Source: Flavobacteriales bacterium
Lineage (GTDB): Bacteria > Bacteroidota > Bacteroidia > Flavobacteriales_D > Crocinitomicaceae
NCBI GenBank assembly: GCA_947476515.1
Contig: CANJQZ010000049.1
Location: 1 to 10,814, forward strand
DNA length: 10,814 nt
Direction of reading: 5' to 3'
Notes under the pieces: generated by a model
The model's database searches: none
What the model was told of the DNA's origin: nothing
What the model saw: the letters and a program-made list of their open reading frames with translations, nothing else
Made by a program: the position numbers and the translations under genes
In this document: positions 6,097 through 10,814 of the stretch, in pieces
How the letters are laid out: the number at the start of each line of letters is the position of its first letter
How positions within the stretch are numbered: the stretch's first letter is position 1

Positions 6097-8259
6097 ATGC
6101 TCAAGAGAATTTCAGGTATAATTGTTTTGATTCTTTGCCTGTGTTGGATCATCTATACAGCGCTAGCGATTTTAAAACCTAGCGAAGGCAATGACTTTTT
6201 ATGTTCCTTTGGAACTGAAGATAGTACTGTTTTAGCAATTCATCATATTGATGAATTCAACTGGGAAAATACTAGTTTTTCAACTTTAGGCAGCAATAAA
6301 GATATCTATGCCTCCATTGCGAAAAATCTACCGCGAAACAATTCTGTTTTTATCAGTCAGAATAGGCCTATAATTGTAATTGAGATCACTGAGAAATGGA
6401 CCAAAAGTTTAGTCAATCATTTAATGAAAAAAGGGATATTTCCATTTGAAATGACAGGGTTAAATTCATTTAAATATGGAAAATACATAGGAAATTATAA
6501 AGGTAAACAACTCATTCTGCACAACAATGAATTAAAAATAAGTCCACTTGAAAAACAGGCTTTTAAAACCGATAAACAGGCCAGTTTTTCAATAGTAGAT
6601 TTTAGAAATGATGCTACAGAAATATCAGATATTTATCAGAAAGAAGATGCACAAATTAGTTATAAATGGTGTTCATTTAAAATTAAAAAGAAAAACTTAA
6701 TTGATGATAGAGATGCATTTTCTGAGGTGGTGCCAAACAATTTCGAAAGTTATCATTTTTTCGAAAAAAACTATTTAGAGGCTGAAGATAAAATATTTAA
6801 AAACTGCGTATTGTCTAAGTGTATTTCAACAGGTATTGTTGAGCTTAGAATTAATGGAGGCGTAGTTTATATTTTTGATTTAATTGATGGACAAAGTCCC
6901 ATACAATTATTGAATGAGGAACTGAATTTGAATGAAGAGAATGGCGATTTTGGATACTTCAAATCTATCATTCTAAGTTCTGAAGATGAAGCGCTACGGA
7001 AAGTGGGGGGTTATATTTCTGAATTGAATGACTTTGCCATGGTTTCAAGTGACAAAGCCATTCTAGACATGGTTTTAACTGAAATTGAAATGGGGCATAC
7101 CCTTTCAACAAATAACGAATTGTTTGATCGCTTTCACTATTATCTTCCAATCAATATTTCTGAAAGATTCATATCCAACAATCAAGTCTATTCTATCAGT
7201 GCCTTTAAGTACAAAAAAGTTCAAACTACTGTCAAATTAGGTGCTCAAAAATCAGAGACTTCCAACGAAGAAGAAAAAGATTACTTCAACATGAATCCTG
7301 GAAGTAATGTTATTCTATTTACAGCATTAGCAGGAAGAGGTAATTTGGTCGTTTTTACAGAGAATCAAGCGCTTCAAGGATACAAAAACGGAATGAAAAA
7401 ATGGTCTCATTCTTGTCCAAGCCCCTTGAAATTAGCTCCTAAAAAACTAGAGTATTCCAACGATGAAAGTGAACATATTGCTCTATTATTTGAAAATAAT
7501 TGTGAAATTATCGATAAGATGGGGCGCAGTATACTTAATTTAAAAGGAGAATTTGACTTAAACCCAATTAGAATTAAAAATAAAGACGCAATTCAATATT
7601 TATTAATCCATGATAAACAACTCCTTTCATTTAATGAAAAAGGAGCGAAACTTTTCGCAATAAATGAGAAGGAAGAAATTGAACTATTCCATGCTTTTAT
7701 TATAAAAAATAAAGTGTGCTGTGCACTAAAAACTAAATCGAATTATTGCATTATTGATTTAGCAACAAAGAAAATAATTCGTTCCTCTGCACTTCCTTTG
7801 AATTCGACAGATTTTAATTTACATGAAAACGGTGACTTAACTTTTATAGAAGGAAATAGCTACTACTTATTAAAATCGAATGGCGTTAAAAAATCCTTGC
7901 CAATAGATGGAATTTGGGAATTGCAAAAAAGTTATATCGAGGATAATGTTCTTCATTTGTTGTTTACTAATGGGGGTCAATTGAAAAACATAAATAGTTC
8001 AGGTAAGACTATCTGGAACAAATTAATCCCAGTTAGAGAGTTTTCGAATATTTCAACTACTAAGATTGGAAATGATATATTGATTACAATTTTTGATGGT
8101 GTCGAAAATAAAGTTTTATTTTACAACACCAAAGGAGAAAAACTAAATACAAAAATCCAACATGCAAGTACTGAAGTTCAAGTAACTCCATTCGGAGCGT
8201 CAGGAACATCAACAACAACGCTGTTAGGGAATTTACTAATACAATATAATAGCTATTGA
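6097..8259 (+). CDS. Membrane-anchored protein with DUF3352-like region and C-terminal propeller-like repeats
   Basis: A 720-residue protein. One N-terminal hydrophobic helix (about 5-26, after KR) anchors it, with nearly all of the protein probably in the periplasm. Residues about 30-400 include stretches such as DFAMVSSDKAILDMVLTEIEMGHTLSTNNELFDRF, which resemble the DUF3352 pattern; this assignment is tentative. From about 430 to 690, seven short turn motifs of the kind N/D-x-x-G-x-K/x-(hydrophobic) recur every 38-43 residues (near 432, 470, 509, 552, 591, 631 and 674; for example NSSGKTIW and NTKGEKLN), as expected for blade hairpins of a seven-bladed beta-propeller. The tail STTTLLGNLLIQYNSY could close the ring. 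The stop lies 2 nt before the OmpA gene, so the two are co-transcribed. Function is unknown; a scaffold or binding role in the envelope is inferred. Confidence 0.7.
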   Translation: MLKRISGIIVLILCLCWIIYTALAILKPSEGNDFLCSFGTEDSTVLAIHHIDEFNWENTSFSTLGSNKDIYASIAKNLPRNNSVFISQNRPIIVIEITEKWTKSLVNHLMKKGIFPFEMTGLNSFKYGKYIGNYKGKQLILHNNELKISPLEKQAFKTDKQASFSIVDFRNDATEISDIYQKEDAQISYKWCSFKIKKKNLIDDRDAFSEVVPNNFESYHFFEKNYLEAEDKIFKNCVLSKCISTGIVELRINGGVVYIFDLIDGQSPIQLLNEELNLNEENGDFGYFKSIILSSEDEALRKVGGYISELNDFAMVSSDKAILDMVLTEIEMGHTLSTNNELFDRFHYYLPINISERFISNNQVYSISAFKYKKVQTTVKLGAQKSETSNEEEKDYFNMNPGSNVILFTALAGRGNLVVFTENQALQGYKNGMKKWSHSCPSPLKLAPKKLEYSNDESEHIALLFENNCEIIDKMGRSILNLKGEFDLNPIRIKNKDAIQYLLIHDKQLLSFNEKGAKLFAINEKEEIELFHAFIIKNKVCCALKTKSNYCIIDLATKKIIRSSALPLNSTDFNLHENGDLTFIEGNSYYLLKSNGVKKSLPIDGIWELQKSYIEDNVLHLLFTNGGQLKNINSSGKTIWNKLIPVREFSNISTTKIGNDILITIFDGVENKVLFYNTKGEKLNTKIQHASTEVQVTPFGASGTSTTTLLGNLLIQYNSY

Positions 8260-8261
8260 TT

Positions 8262-10814
8262 ATGAAAAACCTATTTACTCTTATACTAATTTCTATTACT
8301 GGTTTTGTTGGAGCGCAAAATTATCTTGGTTTTCAGCAGAGCAACTATTCAGGTGTGATGGGAACCACTGTTCAACCGGCTAGTTTTGTTGATGGTCGCT
8401 ATAAATTTGATTTAAATATTGCAAGTTTAAATTTCAATTTAACACAAAATTTCGGTTCGTTTAATGCCACGGCTATGCGCGATGCACAAGGAAATGGAGG
8501 GTTTTGGTGGGCAAAATCTTTTGATTCTGTTCAAAGTAATATTTGGCCAAATCCAGACTCAACTTTCATTGATCGTTTTGTAATTCATAATTATAATAAA
8601 GATTCAAAAAAAGCAATGGGACTCTACAACAATGTAGAAATTGATTTAATGAATTTTGCTTTTCATCTATCACCTAAAATTGCTATAGGATTTATCGCGA
8701 AAGCGAGAACAATTACTAATATAGATAACCTAGATCCAAAACTTGCTGTGCTAGCTGAAAATGGCATGGATTATCAACCTTTATGGAATCAGAAGTTCAA
8801 TGAAAAAATATTGAATATTAATCATCTAGCTTGGACAGAATATGGATTTAATTACGGTCAAGTAATTAAGGATGATGGTGAACATTTTTTAAAAGTGGGT
8901 GGAACCATTAAATACCTTGCAGGATTTACAGCCGCATACTTTTACACCAAAAATTTCAACTATGACATTAAAAATAAGGATACATCATATAGTTTAACAG
9001 GTGACTTTAACTACGGTTATTCAAATAATTTAGATAAACTAACTTCTCCTAATGCACAATTAAATGGAACCAATTGGCAAGAATATGCCAAAAAGTCGTC
9101 AACTTTTGGAATGGGAATTGATTTAGGTGTTGTATATGAATGGCGCGAAAATTACAAGGATTACAAATATGATATGGATGGTGAAACGAATATTTGGGCT
9201 AGAAATAAAAATAAATATAAACTCCGTGTAGGAGCTTCCTTATTAGATCTTGGTGGAATGAAATTTAAAAAAGGTGGTCTGAGCCGTAATTTTAGTGTTA
9301 ATTCAAATAGCGAATTTGACATGACTTCATTTTCAGGGGCTACAAGTTTCTTAGGTTTTGATCAAACAATTGATAGCTTAATTAATCAACCTAATGATAA
9401 TAGCTGGACAGCAAGTCAAGATACGGCAAATTATTTTACTATGAGAACGCCATCTGCATTAAGTTTTCAAGTTGATTACCATATATGGAAAGGCTTTTAT
9501 GTGAATGCAACAAGTATGTTGAACTTAATTTCTAAAGGAAAGGATACCAAGGTAAAAGTGCCAAATCAATTCTCGATTACACCAAGTTTTGATGTCGCAG
9601 GGTTTGGATTGTATATTCCTCTTTCTATCAATACATACTCAGGATTTAAAGCTGGAATTGCTACCAGATTAGGGCCGCTCACATTAGGAATAACTGATTT
9701 CAGATTGCTATTAGCAAGAGGGAATATTAGGGGTCCGGAATTTTTTGCAGGAATACGCTTGCCAATTCTTTATACAAAAGTTAAAGATAAAGACTTGGAT
9801 AAAGTTTCTGATAAAGTAGATGAATGTAAGGAAGTGCCTGGTGTTTGGTCCTTTAAAGGTTGTCCTGACACAGATTTAGATGGAATACCTGATAGCAAAG
9901 ATGATTGCATTACGGTTCCTGGAATTGCTGAATTTAATGGTTGCCCAGATACAGACGGTGATAAAATTATGGATCAAATTGACGACTGTCCTAAAGTTGC
10001 TGGATTACCCAAATTTAAAGGTTGTCCGGATACAGACGGGGATGATATAATGGATAAAGAAGATGAATGTCCAACAATTGCCGGTGTAGCTTACCTAAAA
10101 GGATGTCCAGATAAAGATCATGATAGTATTACTGATGCGGATGATTTATGTCCAGATAACTTTGGTCCTCGAAAAAACAACGGTTGTCCAGATACAGATT
10201 TAGATGGAATTTTTGATTACTTAGATGATTGTCCAAATATAGCAGGCCCTATTGATAATAAAGGATGTCCTTGGCCAGATACAGATGGAGATAAAATTTT
10301 AGATAAAGATGATGATTGTCCATTATTAGCAGGGCCAAAATCTAATAAAGGTTGCCCTGAAAAAGATAGCGATGGAGATGGCTTGTTAGATAAGGATGAT
10401 GACTGTCCGAATACAGTGGGACCAATTTCGAATAAAGGTTGTCCAGTGATTGAAAAAGAAGTAGAAGAAGTATTGAAAACTGCTTTTGATGCTTTAGAAT
10501 TTGCCTTTGGAAAAGATGTTATTCTTCCTATTTCCTTCCCTTCATTAGAAGAGTTAGCAATAGTATTAAGTAAGAAAGCTACATGGAAACTTCAGATTTC
10601 TGGACATACTGATAATGTTGGTGAAGCACAGGCCAATCTTATACTTTCTAAGAAAAGAGCTGAAGCGCTTAAAAACTATTTGATTGGAAAAGGAATTGAT
10701 GGAAACCGAATGATTACTGAATACTTCGGTGAAACAAAACCAATCGCAGATAATACAACAGACTTAGGTCGTCAGAAAAATAGACGCGTTGAAATGAAGA
10801 TTGTTTTTGATTAA
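8262..10814 (+). CDS. DUF5723 barrel - thrombospondin type 3 repeat - OmpA family protein
   Basis: A complete 850-residue outer-membrane protein whose TAA is the last codon of the window. The order is: signal peptide (about 1-20, ending FVGAQ); a large DUF5723-type domain (about 21-505) opening with the NYLGFQQSNYSGVMGTTVQP and ASFVDGRYKFDLN signature and rich in barrel-like strands; eight calcium-binding thrombospondin type 3 repeats (about 509-728); and an OmpA C-terminal domain (about 745-850) with ISGHTDNVG, LSKKRAEALKNYL and the GRQKNRRVEM peptidoglycan-binding helix. It should join the outer membrane to the cell wall through a calcium-stiffened stalk. The frame extends to a TTG at 8256, but the ATG at 8262 starts the signal peptide and leaves a 2-nt gap after the upstream gene. 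No ribosome binding site is visible, so translation may depend on coupling. Confidence 0.92.
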   Translation: MKNLFTLILISITGFVGAQNYLGFQQSNYSGVMGTTVQPASFVDGRYKFDLNIASLNFNLTQNFGSFNATAMRDAQGNGGFWWAKSFDSVQSNIWPNPDSTFIDRFVIHNYNKDSKKAMGLYNNVEIDLMNFAFHLSPKIAIGFIAKARTITNIDNLDPKLAVLAENGMDYQPLWNQKFNEKILNINHLAWTEYGFNYGQVIKDDGEHFLKVGGTIKYLAGFTAAYFYTKNFNYDIKNKDTSYSLTGDFNYGYSNNLDKLTSPNAQLNGTNWQEYAKKSSTFGMGIDLGVVYEWRENYKDYKYDMDGETNIWARNKNKYKLRVGASLLDLGGMKFKKGGLSRNFSVNSNSEFDMTSFSGATSFLGFDQTIDSLINQPNDNSWTASQDTANYFTMRTPSALSFQVDYHIWKGFYVNATSMLNLISKGKDTKVKVPNQFSITPSFDVAGFGLYIPLSINTYSGFKAGIATRLGPLTLGITDFRLLLARGNIRGPEFFAGIRLPILYTKVKDKDLDKVSDKVDECKEVPGVWSFKGCPDTDLDGIPDSKDDCITVPGIAEFNGCPDTDGDKIMDQIDDCPKVAGLPKFKGCPDTDGDDIMDKEDECPTIAGVAYLKGCPDKDHDSITDADDLCPDNFGPRKNNGCPDTDLDGIFDYLDDCPNIAGPIDNKGCPWPDTDGDKILDKDDDCPLLAGPKSNKGCPEKDSDGDGLLDKDDDCPNTVGPISNKGCPVIEKEVEEVLKTAFDALEFAFGKDVILPISFPSLEELAIVLSKKATWKLQISGHTDNVGEAQANLILSKKRAEALKNYLIGKGIDGNRMITEYFGETKPIADNTTDLGRQKNRRVEMKIVFD
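9786..10445 (+). repeat. Eight tandem thrombospondin type 3 repeats within the OmpA family gene
   Basis: Eight units of 27-29 codons, each of the form DxDxDxxxDxxDxCPxxxGxxxxxGCP, run without a break. The aspartates at alternating positions are the calcium ligands and the two cysteines per unit can pair. Unit 1 has CKEVPG and unit 2 CITVPG in place of the usual CP. Unit 5 (DKDHDSITDADDLCPDNFG) is the most divergent. Units 6 and 7 carry two extra residues (WP, EK) at their ends. Units 6-8 share a GPxxNKGCP ending, suggesting they arose by the most recent duplications. Confidence 0.9.

Noticed and set aside
6968..7150. Minus-strand ORF of 60 codons
   Set aside because: It is antisense to the middle of the 720-residue membrane protein and shows no protein-like pattern.
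9786..10445. Tandem repeat as a CRISPR or satellite-like array
   Set aside because: The repeats are in frame, vary as protein repeats do, and encode a known calcium-binding stalk; there are no identical repeats with unique spacers.

Overview
The window is AT-rich chromosomal DNA from a member of the Bacteroidota, most likely a Flavobacteriales-type lineage. Four signs support this: the 5' end of a Bacteroidota-style 16S rRNA (GGATGAACGCTAG), promoter elements of the TTG / TAnnTTTG type in place of -35/-10 boxes, near absence of Shine-Dalgarno sequences, and several families typical of the phylum (DUF5777, DUF5723-OmpA, ALxGW-type sigma-linked membrane proteins, signal peptides ending in FSQ or GAQ). 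The species cannot be named from this sequence. No mobile element, CRISPR array, tRNA or phage gene was seen.

Layout. Positions 1-39 are the first bases of a 16S rRNA gene running leftward out of the window. Its leader and a well-formed promoter lie at about 40-241. Divergent from it, 357-1959 holds an ECF-type sigma factor that overlaps by 11 nt a one-pass membrane protein with a periplasmic TPR tail, a probable sigma/regulator pair. That pair converges on a four-gene leftward operon (4122 to 1956): DUF5777 outer-membrane barrel, YceI lipocalin-like periplasmic protein, four-helix membrane protein, and CxxCH haem lipoprotein. The two transcription units share a single CTAG as overlapping stop codons.

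From 4209 rightward, a promoter element sits directly against the start of 5-formyltetrahydrofolate cyclo-ligase, suggesting a leaderless mRNA. An overlapping 58-codon membrane miniprotein follows (4774-4950). A small secreted protein of unknown function lies on the minus strand (5004-5363), divergent from ribonuclease HII (5412-5999). The right third is a two-gene unit. The first gene encodes a 720-residue membrane-anchored protein whose C-terminal half shows seven regularly spaced propeller-like hairpins. Two bases after it comes a complete DUF5723 barrel / thrombospondin-3 repeat / OmpA protein, which ends exactly at the window edge.

Most of the content is envelope biology. The two stretches that look least described are the DUF5777-YceI-four-helix-cytochrome operon, which has the parts expected of an envelope redox or lipid-carrier module, and the propeller protein coupled to the calcium-repeat OmpA protein. 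Functions proposed for either as systems are inference.
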